Position numbers and translations under genes: made by a program | The notes under the pieces: generated by a model | What the model was told of the DNA's origin: nothing | Database searches by the model: none | Seen by the model: only the letters and a program-made list of their open reading frames with translations | Part shown: piece by piece, positions 25,669-34,230 of the stretch | Numbering within the stretch: position 1 is the stretch's first letter | Layout: each line of letters opens with the position of its first letter | Assembly: GCA_041685045.1 (NCBI GenBank) | Contig: JAWLGP010000010.1 | Coordinates: forward strand, 62,001-126,000 | Source of the DNA: Thiohalomonas sp041685045 | GTDB taxonomy: Bacteria > Pseudomonadota > Gammaproteobacteria > Thiohalomonadales > Thiohalomonadaceae | Direction: 5' to 3' | Length of the DNA: 64,000 nucleotides

Positions 25669-26319
25669 ATGATTCTGACCACGCCCAACGGCACCGACTT
25701 CGACGTCTACCCGTTCGGCCCCGACGACGCCAGGGCGGGCGTGCTCATCGTCCACGACTGGTGGGGCGTGCTGAGTTACAACAAGGAGTGGGCCAAGCGG
25801 TTGGCGGAGACCTTCGGCTGCAAGACCATGGTCGTCGACCTGTACGATGGGGAGCGGGCCCGCAATGCCGAAGAGGCCGGCGAAATCATGCGCGGCCTGG
25901 ACCAGGACGAAGTGGACGCCAAGCTGCTCACCGCAGTCGATTATCTGAAGGACGGGGGGCGGCGGATTGCCACATTGGGCTGGTCTCTCGGCGGTCGCCA
26001 GGCCATGCAGGCCGCGCTGCTGGACCCGGAAGCGGTCGCCGCGGTGGTGGTGTTCTACTCCCGCATGCTCACTGACGTCGAGCAGTTGGCTGCTCTCGGC
26101 GGCCCGGTGTTCGTGGTGTACTCGGAGCACGAGCGCACGTGGCCGGACAAGATGGAGAAGTTCAATGCCGCCATGGCCGAGGCCGGGAAGGAGGTCGTAT
26201 CGGCCAGCTATCCGGCCGATCACGGCTTCGTGAATCCGGGCAGCGAACGCCACAACGAGGGCTTCGCCAACGACGCCTGGAACCGCACAGTGGAGTTCCT
26301 GCGCCTGCACCTGACCTGA
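25669..26319 (+). CDS. Dienelactone hydrolase family protein
   Basis: 216 residues with an alpha/beta-hydrolase fold. Visible are GVLIVHDWWGV (oxyanion strand), the nucleophile elbow LGWSLGGRQAM with Ser rather than the Cys of classical dienelactone hydrolases, and the catalytic His in YPADHGFVNPGS. It ends WNRTVEFLRLHL. No signal peptide is seen. The substrate is unknown; it is more likely a general esterase than a chlorocatechol enzyme. ATG 25669 has GGGAGG upstream at a rather long distance, and GTG 25657 is an alternative. Confidence 0.85.
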   Translation: MILTTPNGTDFDVYPFGPDDARAGVLIVHDWWGVLSYNKEWAKRLAETFGCKTMVVDLYDGERARNAEEAGEIMRGLDQDEVDAKLLTAVDYLKDGGRRIATLGWSLGGRQAMQAALLDPEAVAAVVVFYSRMLTDVEQLAALGGPVFVVYSEHERTWPDKMEKFNAAMAEAGKEVVSASYPADHGFVNPGSERHNEGFANDAWNRTVEFLRLHLT

Positions 26320-26465
26320 GGTTGCACGAGCGGCGGAGGCCGCGCCGGCCTCGCGCCAGGCGGGTCGGTCGCCGCAGCTGCTCCTGCGACCCTGTTGCTA
26401 AGCTAGCCTTTAGCTATCGTAACCGCGGAGCGGTTGGCTCCGTTCGGCTTTCGGAGGTGTGCGAC

Positions 26466-27095
26466 ATGGAGGTCCGCTACCTGCTGCCCCTGCTCTTCAT
26501 CGCGCCGGCGATCGCTGCCGAGCCACCGGTCAACGCCGGCCAGGCGCAACCGATGGATGTCTTCCGGCTGCTGGATACGGATGGCAACGGCCTTCTGACC
26601 CCGCGCGAGTTGCGGCTGATTCCCGCTCTGACGCTGCTTTACGATCGGATGGACGCGGACAACAGCGGCGGCATCGACTTTCTCGAGTTTCGCTCGCTGG
26701 AACCAGCGGGCCACCCGACCATTACCGCCGGCCAACAGGGGCTCGACTTCGAGACCCTCGATGCCAACCGGGACGGCAAGGTGGATCGGGAGGAGGCCAG
26801 CGCATTGCCGCCGCTGGAACAGCGCTGGAGCCGCTTCGACAGCGACAACAGCAACAGCATCGGCCCGGCCGAGTTCAGCGCCTTTGAGGCCGAGACCCTG
26901 GAGACCACACCGGCACAACCGAATTTCGAGCAACTGGACACCAACGACGACCAACTCATCAGTCAGGAGGAGGCGGTCAGCGATCCGCGGCTGGTACAGC
27001 GCTGGCTGGAGCTCGACCGTGACGAGAGCGGTTCGCTGGACCCCGCCGAATTTGCCCGGTACGAGGCCGAATCCGCCGATGACGAAGGGCGCTGA
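26466..27095 (+). CDS. Exported protein with six EF-hand loops
   Basis: 209 residues. A signal peptide (1-18, AIAA) is followed by six DxDxDG-like calcium-binding loops at residues 37-48, 63-74, 99-110, 125-136, 158-169 and 184-195, arranged as three pairs. Loops 1-3 and 6 keep good ligands; loop 4 has Asn/Ser at some positions and loop 5 is poorer. Periplasmic calcium binding is likely, the role unknown. GGAGGT lies 7 bases before the ATG. An MgtC-like membrane gene starts 14 bp after the stop. Confidence 0.85.
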   Translation: MEVRYLLPLLFIAPAIAAEPPVNAGQAQPMDVFRLLDTDGNGLLTPRELRLIPALTLLYDRMDADNSGGIDFLEFRSLEPAGHPTITAGQQGLDFETLDANRDGKVDREEASALPPLEQRWSRFDSDNSNSIGPAEFSAFEAETLETTPAQPNFEQLDTNDDQLISQEEAVSDPRLVQRWLELDRDESGSLDPAEFARYEAESADDEGR

Positions 27096-27108
27096 CGCCT
27101 GAGTATTC

Positions 27109-27573
27109 GTGGCGTTCGAACCCGAACTGCTGCTGTTGGGAAAAGTCGGGGCCGCCATGGTCCTGGGCGGCCTGATCGGGATCGAGCGGGAGATCCTGCA
27201 CAAACCGGCAGGATTTCGTACCCACATGCTGGTGGCCGGCGCCGCTGCGCTTCTGGTCGGCATGGGCGATGCGATGTTGAGACTGTATGCCACCGAACCA
27301 ACGTTCGATGCGATTCGCGCCGACCCCATGCGCATCCTGGAAGCGATCATCACCGGCATCAGCTTTCTGGGAGCCGGCACCATCTTCCGTGGCGGCCAAC
27401 GCGCCGAGGTGGGCGGACTGACCACTGCGGCGTCGATCCTGATGGCCGCTGCCATCGGTGTCGCCGCCGCCCTTGAACAGTGGATCACGGCGCTCGCGAT
27501 TACGCTGCTGGTGTTGCTGGTGCTGCGCGGCCTGCGGGCGGTCGAACGCTGGCTGGAACGGAAGAGGCCGTAG
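27109..27573 (+). CDS. MgtC/SapB family membrane protein
   Basis: 154 residues with four hydrophobic helices: LLLLGKVGAAMVLGGLIGIEREILHKPAGFRTHMLVAGAAALLV is the family N-terminus, then ISFLGAGTIFRGGQRAEVGGLTTAASILMAAAIGVAAA. These short MgtC proteins, without the C-terminal ACT-like domain, are usually of unknown function. In pathogens MgtC acts in low-magnesium survival. The start is GTG 27109 without a clear ribosome site, so translation may be coupled to the EF-hand gene 14 bp upstream. Confidence 0.88.
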   Translation: MAFEPELLLLGKVGAAMVLGGLIGIEREILHKPAGFRTHMLVAGAAALLVGMGDAMLRLYATEPTFDAIRADPMRILEAIITGISFLGAGTIFRGGQRAEVGGLTTAASILMAAAIGVAAALEQWITALAITLLVLLVLRGLRAVERWLERKRP

Positions 27574-27642
27574 CACGGTCGAAAAAACGGCGGGCGGGAC
27601 GGCGCTGGTACAAGTTCGTTGGTCCAAGTTCCTCATTTTCCG

Positions 27643-27814
27643 ATTCAACAGGATTAACAGGATGTTTTCAGGATTAACAGGATGGAATGCGGCGAAAACC
27701 ACGGCAGTGCCCGGATAGAGGTTTGTCGCTCCGAACCGCACCAATCAGCATCTTTCCTGAAATCCAGAAAAAATCCCTGTTAATCCTGAAAACATCCTGT
27801 TAATCCTGTTGAAT
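27643..27814. repeat. CAGGATTAACAGGAT repeat module D (inverted pair)
   Basis: The forward half 27643-27683 (ATTCAACAGGATTAACAGG..., then GATGTTTTCAGG) and reverse half 27772-27814 (...CCTGTTGAAT) bracket about 88 bp. The interior contains CGAACCGCACCAATCAGC, a piece of the 90-bp repeat family found at 29868-30677. The rest of the 391-bp gap around it (27574-27964) shows no gene. Confidence 0.9.
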
Positions 27815-27964
27815 GCCTTTGCCCAGGCTCCAGCCCGGAGTCGGCCAGGCTGAAAGAGTGGAATCAGTCCCATTGCCTTGACGGAGCCGCGCGCTCGGCG
27901 CAGGCTGGGCTACGCTATTGGGATAACAGCAAAGAGAGACGGGTTGCCTTCCCGGGGGCTTTTC

Positions 27965-28906
27965 ATGATTGATCTGAAGGGAAATTTCAGCCGCGGCGTG
28001 CTGATTCGGCTGGCGGTGGTGCTGGTCCTGTTGTTTTTCGTGCTCGCCTTCAATGCCGAGTTCATCAGCCGGGTCTACTTCCGCGACCAGCTCACGGCCA
28101 CAGGCCTGATCATCAACGGCTCGATCGTCGCCTTGTTCCTGCTCGGGCTGGGGCGGATGGCGGCGGTGCTGCTGCGCTACGGGCGGGAGGAGCAGGAGCT
28201 GGTCCGCTTTGTCGAGGCGCTGGAGGAGAACCAGTATCACCCGGTGGCCGAATTGGAGCCGCGCAGCATCATCGGGCGCCGCTATCAGGCCATTCTGACC
28301 CTGAGCCGGGACAGCGCACCAATCAACCATTCAGCGCTCGCCGCCGCACTGGTGGCACGGGAAAGCACCAACATCTCTTTCCCCAAGTTCATCAACAACA
28401 TCCTCATCCTCACCGGCGTCTTCGGTACCATTGTTTCCCTCTCCATCGCCCTAATCGGGGCATCGAACATCCTCGGTGAAGCCCCGCAGGAACTCGGCAA
28501 CATGGGCATGGTGATCCACGGCATGTCGACCGCGCTGTCGACCACGATCACCGCCATCGTCTGCTTCATGGTCTACGGCTACTTCTACCTCAAGCTGACC
28601 GACGCCCAGACCCATCTGCTCAGCGGCGTGGAACAGGTCACGTCCCTGTACCTGCTGCCGCGTTACGCCCACAGCTCCGACAACCTGATCCAGCGCGTCT
28701 CCGGGCTGGTAAAGAGTCTCGCCGACGTGGCCCAGACCATGCGCGCCGTGCAGGCCGACTACATGGAGGCCGGGGCCCAGCTGCACAGCCTGATCGCGGC
28801 GATGAATCAGCGGGTCAAGCCGATGTCGGACGACTTGAAGGCGGTCAAGGGCCTGCTGCGCGAAGGGTTCCGCCTGACCGTACAGGAAGAAGAGCGGCAG
28901 ACCTGA
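27965..28906 (+). CDS. MotA/TolQ/ExbB-like membrane protein
   Basis: 313 residues with four membrane segments in MotA order: 12-31, 45-68, a cytoplasmic loop of about 75 residues, then 144-170 (NNILILTGVFGTIVSLSIALIG) and 186-209 (MSTALSTTITAIVCFMVYGYFY). The last two are the conserved proton-channel pair. A helical cytoplasmic tail of about 100 residues follows. The downstream gene (1 base after the stop) encodes a MotB-like partner, so the two likely form an ion-driven stator or channel. No flagellar, Tol or Ton genes are nearby. ATG 27965 was chosen because the preceding 29 codons are not family-like. Confidence 0.78.
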   Translation: MIDLKGNFSRGVLIRLAVVLVLLFFVLAFNAEFISRVYFRDQLTATGLIINGSIVALFLLGLGRMAAVLLRYGREEQELVRFVEALEENQYHPVAELEPRSIIGRRYQAILTLSRDSAPINHSALAAALVARESTNISFPKFINNILILTGVFGTIVSLSIALIGASNILGEAPQELGNMGMVIHGMSTALSTTITAIVCFMVYGYFYLKLTDAQTHLLSGVEQVTSLYLLPRYAHSSDNLIQRVSGLVKSLADVAQTMRAVQADYMEAGAQLHSLIAAMNQRVKPMSDDLKAVKGLLREGFRLTVQEEERQT

Positions 28907-28907
28907 C

Positions 28908-29840
28908 ATGGAAGGCTTCGTCGACCTGCGCCAGAACCACGGCGAGCAGGGCCTCGCCGAGAGTTTCTGGCCGTCGTTCACCGACATCATGACCGTGGTG
29001 GTGATGATCTTTCTCATCGCCAGCACCGTGCTCATCGTCCGCAACTATGAACTGGTGGCCGAACTGCGCGCCACCCTCGAAGCCGAACGGCTGGCGGAAA
29101 TGGAGGCGGCAGCGGCGCACGAAACAAGCCGTGACCTGGAGGACCGGCTGTCTCAGCTGCAGAGCACCCTGTCCGAGATGCGCATCCGCAACATGAAGCT
29201 GACCGAGGAAAATCGCGACCAGCGCCAGCAGCTTGCGGCGCAACGGCAGCAGATGCTTGCTCTGCACACCGAGCGCGATCAGATCCAGGAACAGGCCAAT
29301 GCCTCCGCACGCCAGGTGCAGTTGCTGACCGATCGGCTGCAGGAGGATCAACAGCGCTTTGAACAACTGCAGGCCGAGAACACCCGGCAGGACACTCGCC
29401 TGCAGGAACTGGTGGTGCAGCTTGAAGACCTGGAGGACCGCCACAAGAGCACGCTGCAGGAGTTGGGAGAGGTCCGCAGCGAGCGTGCCGCGGCCCATGA
29501 GCAGCTCACGACCCTGCAGGAGGAGTACACCTCACTCGATGCGAAGTACCAGAAGCTGATCAAGCCGGCCCGAACCGCCGAGGGCAAACTCGTGGCAGAG
29601 CTGCGCTACCGCCGCGACGGCAAGCGCCACGAAATCCGGCTGCGCGCCCCCGGGGAACCCAGCTACACCACCCTGACCAGCGCAGCGATGCACCAGCGTC
29701 TGGACGCGCTCAAGGCAAAGCACGGCGAAGCGCTTTACGTCAAGATCATCATCCCGGATGACAGTGGGCTGACCTACAACGAAGCGTGGGATTTCACCCG
29801 CGACGTGCTACACCGGTACGACTACTACTACCAAGAGTGA
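28908..29840 (+). CDS. MotB-like protein with long coiled coil
   Basis: 310 residues. The single N-terminal membrane helix (SFWPSFTDIMTVVVMIFLIASTVLIV, about 20-45) carries Asp26 in the F/W-x-x-x-x-D-x-x-T position of MotB/ZorB stators. A coiled coil of about 180 residues follows (about 47-225, many heptads of Leu/Gln/Glu). The C-terminal domain of about 85 residues (AELRYRRDGKRHEIRLRAPGE...HGEALYVKIIIPDDSGLTYNEAWDFTRDVLHRYDYYYQ) is not an OmpA peptidoglycan-binding domain. The gene is 1 base from the MotA-like gene, so a joint complex is likely. Its task is unknown. Confidence 0.75.
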   Translation: MEGFVDLRQNHGEQGLAESFWPSFTDIMTVVVMIFLIASTVLIVRNYELVAELRATLEAERLAEMEAAAAHETSRDLEDRLSQLQSTLSEMRIRNMKLTEENRDQRQQLAAQRQQMLALHTERDQIQEQANASARQVQLLTDRLQEDQQRFEQLQAENTRQDTRLQELVVQLEDLEDRHKSTLQELGEVRSERAAAHEQLTTLQEEYTSLDAKYQKLIKPARTAEGKLVAELRYRRDGKRHEIRLRAPGEPSYTTLTSAAMHQRLDALKAKHGEALYVKIIIPDDSGLTYNEAWDFTRDVLHRYDYYYQE

Positions 29841-29867
29841 GGGGACGAGGGACGAAAGGCGATCCCG

Positions 29868-30677
29868 CAGACCCCGTAGAGGGTGCGGTGACGACTGCAT
29901 GGATGCAGGAGGTAGAGCAACGCAGGGAGCAGTTGCCGAGGAACGAACCGCACCAATAACCTGCAAGCGCCGCAACGATGCGGTTCGCAGGCTCACCAAA
30001 TCCTACGAAAATCCCGTAGGGTGCGGTGAGGAACGAACCGCACCAAAGCCTGCAAGCGCCGCAACGATGCGGTTCGCAGGCTCACCAAATCCTACGAAAA
30101 TCCCGTAGGGTGCGGTGAGGAACGAACCGCACCAATAACCTGCAAGCGCCGCAACGATGCGGTTCGCAGGCTCACCACATCCAACGAAAATCCCGTAGGG
30201 TGCGGTGAGGAACGAACCGCACCGATAGCCTGCAAGCGCCGCGAACGATGCGGTTTGTAGGCTCACCACATCCTACGAAAATCCCGTAGGGTGCGGTGAG
30301 GAACGAACCGCACCAACAGCCTGCAAGCGCCGCAACGATGCGGTTCGCAGGCTCACCAAATCCTACGAAAATCCCGTAGGGTGCGGTGAGGAACGAACCG
30401 CACCAATAGCCTGCAAGCGCCGCAAACGATGCGGTTCGCGGGCTCACCACATCCTACGAAAATCTTGTAGGGTGCGGTGAGGAACGAACCGCACCAATAA
30501 CCTGCAAGCGCCGCGAACGATGTGGTTCGCAGGCTCACCACATCCAACGAAAATCTTGTAGGGTGCGGTGAGGAACGAACCGCACCGATAGCCTGCAAGC
30601 GCCGCGAACTATGCGGTTCGCCGGCTCACCACATCCAACGAAAATCCCGTAGGGTGCGGTGAGGAACGAACCGCACT
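29868..30677 (+). repeat. Tandem array of about nine 89-91 bp repeats
   Basis: The core GAGGAACGAACCGCAC starts at 29938, 30028, 30117, 30207, 30298, 30388, 30479, 30570 and 30661, giving intervals of 90, 89, 90, 91, 90, 91, 91 and 91. Each unit holds small hairpins (GTGCGGT...ACCGCAC; CCTACG-AAAATCC-CGTAGG) and GATGCGGTTCGCAGGCTCACCA. Copies differ by a few bases and one-base indels. The first unit is split by about 48 bp (ATGCAGGAGGTAGAGCAACG region) and the last is cut after GCAC. No unique spacers exist, so it is not CRISPR. A solo copy lies at 39478-39560. The array fills the gap after the MotB-like gene. Confidence 0.93.
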
Positions 30678-30704
30678 GCGGGCGGCGCAACGATGTATCG
30701 CCGG

Positions 30705-31031
30705 TCAGGATTTCGGCGGGGTGTAAATCGGCGGGAACGGAGTGACGTTTCCCTTATCAGACAGGTCACTCACCTTGGCCGTCCCCTCACGATCCATCTG
30801 GTCGATGCGAATGATGGCGTGCATCGGCACGAAGAAGCGGTCCACGCAGGCAAACTCGCTCTTCAGCCGCTCCTCGGACGGGTCGACCACCACCGCCGAA
30901 CGCTCGCCGAACAGCAAGCCGGCCACCTCCACGAAACCGAACAGTCCCCCCTGGGAAACCTCGCGGGCGAAAAGCTCATAGACCTTCCCCTGGTTGACGA
31001 AGATGACGCGATAAACGGGTTGCTTGCTCAT
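30705..31031 (-). CDS. DUF1820 family protein
   Basis: 108 residues: VYRVIFVNQGKVYELFAREVSQGGLFGFVEVAGLLFGERSAVVVDPSEERLKSEFACVDRFFVPMHAIIRIDQM. It is a compact soluble protein typical of gammaproteobacteria and of unknown function. ATG 31031 (MSKQPVYRV) matches the usual family start; the upstream extension is not family-like. It lies 115 bp downstream of mutH on the same strand. Confidence 0.9.
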   Translation of the reverse strand: MSKQPVYRVIFVNQGKVYELFAREVSQGGLFGFVEVAGLLFGERSAVVVDPSEERLKSEFACVDRFFVPMHAIIRIDQMDREGTAKVSDLSDKGNVTPFPPIYTPPKS

Positions 31032-31146
31032 AAACAGATCATATCCGTCACCCGGCCCGTTGGCATCCGCTTGCGAACGAAAGACCCGAAATAGGCATTT
31101 GCGATCTGCGCGTCTGTGCGGCGTTGCCTTGGTCTTTGCCCGAAAC

Positions 31147-31827
31147 TTAGCCGAAATGACGCCGCAGGATCTCCCGCGTAAAGGAGGGGCGCAGGTAGAA
31201 ACCGCGGGGATTAGTGAGCACACGCTCTCCCTCCGGACCGATGGCGGCCGTGCGCACGCGGGCGTTGGCCGCTTTGGGGCGAATCTGCAGTGCCTGACCG
31301 AGACGGGCGGTGATCTCCTCCAGGCGGCCGAGGCAGACCATCTCCATCAGCTCTTCCCAGTCGGTGCGCAGCAGCTCCTCCTCGCACGGGTCCGGGCTCC
31401 ACAACAGCGCGGAACCGATACGCCGCGCGGCCAGCGGTATTGCCGCTTCGGCCTCGATCGGCAGCCACAGTACCCGGGCCAGCTTTCTGCGCACCCAACT
31501 GCTTTCCCAGGTCTCACCGATCCCCTCCTCCAGGGGCACGGTGCAGACGTAGGTGGATTCCCGCGGAAGCCCCTCGCGGTCGACCGGAACGCTCTTCAGC
31601 TCGACGCCGATGGCACGAAAGTCGGGCTCCGCCAGGGAGGCGGCATCGGCACCGAGCGCCGCTTCGATCAGCTGGCCGACCCAACCCTTGTGGCGGCGCA
31701 GATCCGCGGGCACCACCACGCCGACGCGCTCCGCCAGAGCGCCCAGCGACAGTCCGGCAATCCCGTGGCAGCGCTCCAGCAATTCCGCCTCGCTAAGCGG
31801 CGGTGGAAGTCGATAAATGGTACTCAT
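31147..31827 (-). CDS. mutH: DNA mismatch repair endonuclease MutH
   Basis: 226 residues, full length. This MutL-activated nicking enzyme cuts the unmethylated strand at hemimethylated GATC sites. The PD-(D/E)xK active site is intact: Asp69, Glu76 and Lys78 in EPDFRAIGVELKSVPV, one residue off the E. coli numbering. KGWVGQLIEAALGA near residue 47 and the C-terminal GFYLRPSFTREILRRHFG are conserved. Its presence implies Dam methylation in this organism. ATG 31827 (MSTIYRLPPP). Confidence 0.95.
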   Translation of the reverse strand: MSTIYRLPPPLSEAELLERCHGIAGLSLGALAERVGVVVPADLRRHKGWVGQLIEAALGADAASLAEPDFRAIGVELKSVPVDREGLPRESTYVCTVPLEEGIGETWESSWVRRKLARVLWLPIEAEAAIPLAARRIGSALLWSPDPCEEELLRTDWEELMEMVCLGRLEEITARLGQALQIRPKAANARVRTAAIGPEGERVLTNPRGFYLRPSFTREILRRHFG

Positions 31828-31909
31828 GACGATCAGTATCCAGCTCGGGCTTGTGCCTTGTCGAGTCCGCCCCAAATTAGTTCATGGATGATGAAAAAAG
31901 GAGTGACGG

Positions 31910-32500
31910 ATGTCCGAGCCACTTTCAGAACAGGCCCTTGAAACCCTGTTCCGCGACGCGCGCAGTTACAGCTACTGGCAGGATTGCCCGGTCAACGACG
32001 AGCAATTACGCACGATTTACGAGCTCATGGAGTGGGGACCTACCAGCGCCAACAGCCTGCCCGCCCGTATCGTGTTCGTAAAGACAGCCGAGGCCAAGGC
32101 AAGATTGAAGCACTGTCTTTCCGCAGGGAACGTGCAGAAGTCGATGTCGGCACCGGTGGTGGCGATCATCGGCATGGACATGGAGTTCTACGAACTGCTG
32201 CCGCGAACTTATCCACATACCGACGCCCGTGCCTGGTATGCCGGCAAACCCGAAAAGATCCTGGAGACGGCGTTTCGCAACAGTTCGCTACAGGGTGCCT
32301 ATCTCATAATAGCGGCGCGCAGCCTCGGTCTCGACTGCGGTCCGATGTCCGGCTTCGACAGCGAAAAGCTCGACGCCGAATTCTTCCCGGATGGTCGTGT
32401 GAAATCCAATTTCATCTGCGCCATCGGTTACGGTGACCGCAGCCGACTCCACCCGCGGGGACCGCGCCTGGGCTTTGAAGAGGCCTGCCGGATCGAATAA
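31910..32500 (+). CDS. rutE: Nitroreductase-family malonic semialdehyde reductase, RutE type
   Basis: 196 residues. FMN-binding nitroreductase fold: RDARSYSYWQDCPVNDEQLRTIYELMEWGPTSANSLPARIVFV, then NSSLQGAYLIIAARSLGLDCGPMSGFD and FICAIGYGD. These match the RutE/HadB-like subgroup, which reduces malonic semialdehyde to 3-hydroxypropionate in pyrimidine breakdown. No other rut genes are in the window, so a general aldehyde or quinone role is possible. AAAAGGAG precedes the ATG. It is divergent from mutH. Confidence 0.85.
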   Translation: MSEPLSEQALETLFRDARSYSYWQDCPVNDEQLRTIYELMEWGPTSANSLPARIVFVKTAEAKARLKHCLSAGNVQKSMSAPVVAIIGMDMEFYELLPRTYPHTDARAWYAGKPEKILETAFRNSSLQGAYLIIAARSLGLDCGPMSGFDSEKLDAEFFPDGRVKSNFICAIGYGDRSRLHPRGPRLGFEEACRIE

Positions 32501-32633
32501 ACAAGGTTTATCAAGGCGCCCCAGAGAAGGGCATCTTCACTGGTTTGTCTGCATCTGGCGACATCATTGAGTTTCCTTTACCGGAGAAATGGGGCAGGCT
32601 GTCAGCTGTTTACAACCTGCATTGGGGGGATCC

Positions 32634-33218
32634 ATGAAACGGTTCATCATGGCGGCGCTGTTGCTGCTGTTCAGTGGCGCCGCGGCGGCCTACGACGGTG
32701 ATCACCGGCAGCTGACACCGGCACAGGCGTTGGAACGGCAGGTCGATGGACTGCTCACGTTCCTGGCACGCAATCCAAGGGCGCCGGCATCGCTCGTGCA
32801 CAGCTATTTGCAGGAACGGGTCGCCCCCTTCATAGACTTCGAACGGATGGCGCTCTGGGTTGCCGGACCGATGGCGCGCACCCTGTCTCCGGTCGAACGC
32901 ACGCAGTTCCAGGCACTGCTGCGCGGGCATATGCTGCGAACAATGGCCCAAGGATTGGCCGGCTATCCGGTGGGCGATGTCCACTATTTCCCGCCACGCG
33001 GTACTCCGGCGGAGGGAGACGTAATACTCGGGCTCGGCGTGCGCGGCCCGGATGCGCCACCGGTGAGGATCGATTTTCGCATGATGAACGGCCCCTATGG
33101 CTGGCGCGTGGTGGATGTGTCGGCGAACGGTATCAGTGCCGTCGCCTTCTATCGCTCGATGCTGCGACAAATGGTGGGTAGCCACGGCCTCGAGGCCGCT
33201 TTGGCACAGCTGCGCTAG
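32634..33218 (+). CDS. MlaC/Ttg2D-family periplasmic lipid-binding protein
   Basis: 194 residues. A signal peptide (1-19, GAAAA) is followed by an all-helical/beta MlaC fold: FLARNPRAPASLVHSYLQERVAPFIDFERMALWVAGPMARTLSPVERTQFQALLRGHMLRTMAQGLAGY, then strands ending VVDVSANGISAVAFYRSMLRQMVGSHGLEAALAQLR. MlaC shuttles phospholipids between outer and inner membranes. Here the gene stands alone without mlaABDEF, so it may be an accessory paralogue. It lies 133 bp after rutE with ATG 32634. Confidence 0.85.
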   Translation: MKRFIMAALLLLFSGAAAAYDGDHRQLTPAQALERQVDGLLTFLARNPRAPASLVHSYLQERVAPFIDFERMALWVAGPMARTLSPVERTQFQALLRGHMLRTMAQGLAGYPVGDVHYFPPRGTPAEGDVILGLGVRGPDAPPVRIDFRMMNGPYGWRVVDVSANGISAVAFYRSMLRQMVGSHGLEAALAQLR

Positions 33219-33232
33219 CTAGCTAGCCACAC

Positions 33233-33265
33233 GCCTCGTTCCCGCGCTTCGCGTGGGAACGAGGC
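33233..33265. terminator. Near-perfect hairpin between convergent genes
   Basis: GCCTCGTTCCCGCGC-TTC-GCGTGGGAACGAGGC is 15 bp paired with one G-T, located in the 58-bp gap between the MlaC-like and DMT genes, which face each other. There is no T-run. From memory, palindromes of this GTTCCCACGC type occur as interspersed repeats in gammaproteobacteria, so it may be a REP-like element that also ends transcription. Confidence 0.6.
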
Positions 33266-33276
33266 GGCCCACGAGT

Positions 33277-34194
33277 TCAACCCGCATCCATCTCCTCGGC
33301 CCGCCGCATTACGGAACGGAAACTCCGCCGGAGCACCCGGTCGCCGAATTCGAACACCGCCAGGCCGGTGATGATCAACCCGGCACCCGCCCACACCTGG
33401 ACATTCAAGGGCTCTCCATTCAGGAAGTGGCCGATCAGCAGCGCCGCCACCGGCGTGACCAGCGTGATCAAGGCCACCCGGGTGGCGTCCACTCGACCGA
33501 GCACGTAGTAGTACAGCACAAAGCCGATAAGGGAACCGACCACCGCCAGATAGACGATGGAGCCGGCAGCGCGGGCGGGCAGGTCGGCGGGCCAGGTGCC
33601 ATCGAACAACAGCCACACCAATACGAACAACGGCGTGGATACGGTGAGTCCGCCGGCCACCAGCGCCAGCGGCGGCACCCCGACGCCGAGCCGCTTGACC
33701 CAGATCGCGCCTGCCGAATGGGTAAACACGGCCAGCAGCACCGCCATCAGACCGGCAACAACCGAGGGATCCACTGCCACGCCCCGGCCGAAGATCACGC
33801 CGAGCCCTCCCAGCCCAAGCAGGGCGCCGACCAGGCGTACCAACGTCAGCCCCTGGTTCGGCAGCCACAACACTGCGAGCGCACCGGTCATGATCGGCGA
33901 CAGGCCGAACACCACCGAGATCCAGCCCGACGGGATCCGTTGCGCCGCCCAGTAGGTGGTCAGCATCGAAAAGAAGATCCCGAGGCCGACCGCCACATAG
34001 GCGACGGCCGCCGCGCGCCCGCGCCATAGCTTCATCCCCGACAGGCGCAGAGCGAGCAGTGCCAGGGCAACGCCGATCACCATGCGTGCACCCACGCCGA
34101 AGAGAAAACCGGGGCCTTCCCCGCTCCACTTGATGGCAAGCGGCGTAGTAGCCCAGATCAGGATGACGCCGAGATAGGCGGCCGGGACGGACAT
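33277..34194 (-). CDS. DMT-family (EamA) exporter
   Basis: 305 residues with ten hydrophobic helices in two EamA repeats: AAYLGVILIWATTPLAIKWSGEG...FLFGVGARMVIGVALALLAL in the first, and GLMAVLLAVFTHSAGAIWVKRLG...LITLVTPVAALLIGHFLNGEPL in the second. These are drug/metabolite exporters, and the substrate is not deducible. ATG 34194 has AAGGAG 9 bases upstream; an in-frame TTG sits at 34200. A terminator-like hairpin with a T-rich tract lies between a small upstream ORF and this start, which hints at attenuation. Confidence 0.87.
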   Translation of the reverse strand: MSVPAAYLGVILIWATTPLAIKWSGEGPGFLFGVGARMVIGVALALLALRLSGMKLWRGRAAAVAYVAVGLGIFFSMLTTYWAAQRIPSGWISVVFGLSPIMTGALAVLWLPNQGLTLVRLVGALLGLGGLGVIFGRGVAVDPSVVAGLMAVLLAVFTHSAGAIWVKRLGVGVPPLALVAGGLTVSTPLFVLVWLLFDGTWPADLPARAAGSIVYLAVVGSLIGFVLYYYVLGRVDATRVALITLVTPVAALLIGHFLNGEPLNVQVWAGAGLIITGLAVFEFGDRVLRRSFRSVMRRAEEMDAG

Positions 34195-34230
34195 CTTCAA
34201 TGGCTCCTTGGTTGTTGCTGGTCCGGAAAA

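Noticed and set aside
27965..29840. Zorya defence system
   Set aside because: The pair resembles ZorA/ZorB in the channel part, but ZorB's peptidoglycan domain and the ZorC/ZorD or ZorE genes are missing nearby.
30003..30598. Several minus-strand frames inside the tandem array, sharing SFLTAPYGIFVG
   Set aside because: They are a by-product of a repeat length near 90 bp, a multiple of 3. One-base indels break them and there is no start context.
29868..30677. CRISPR-like array
   Set aside because: Repeats follow each other without unique spacers, the unit is far too long, and no cas gene is present.
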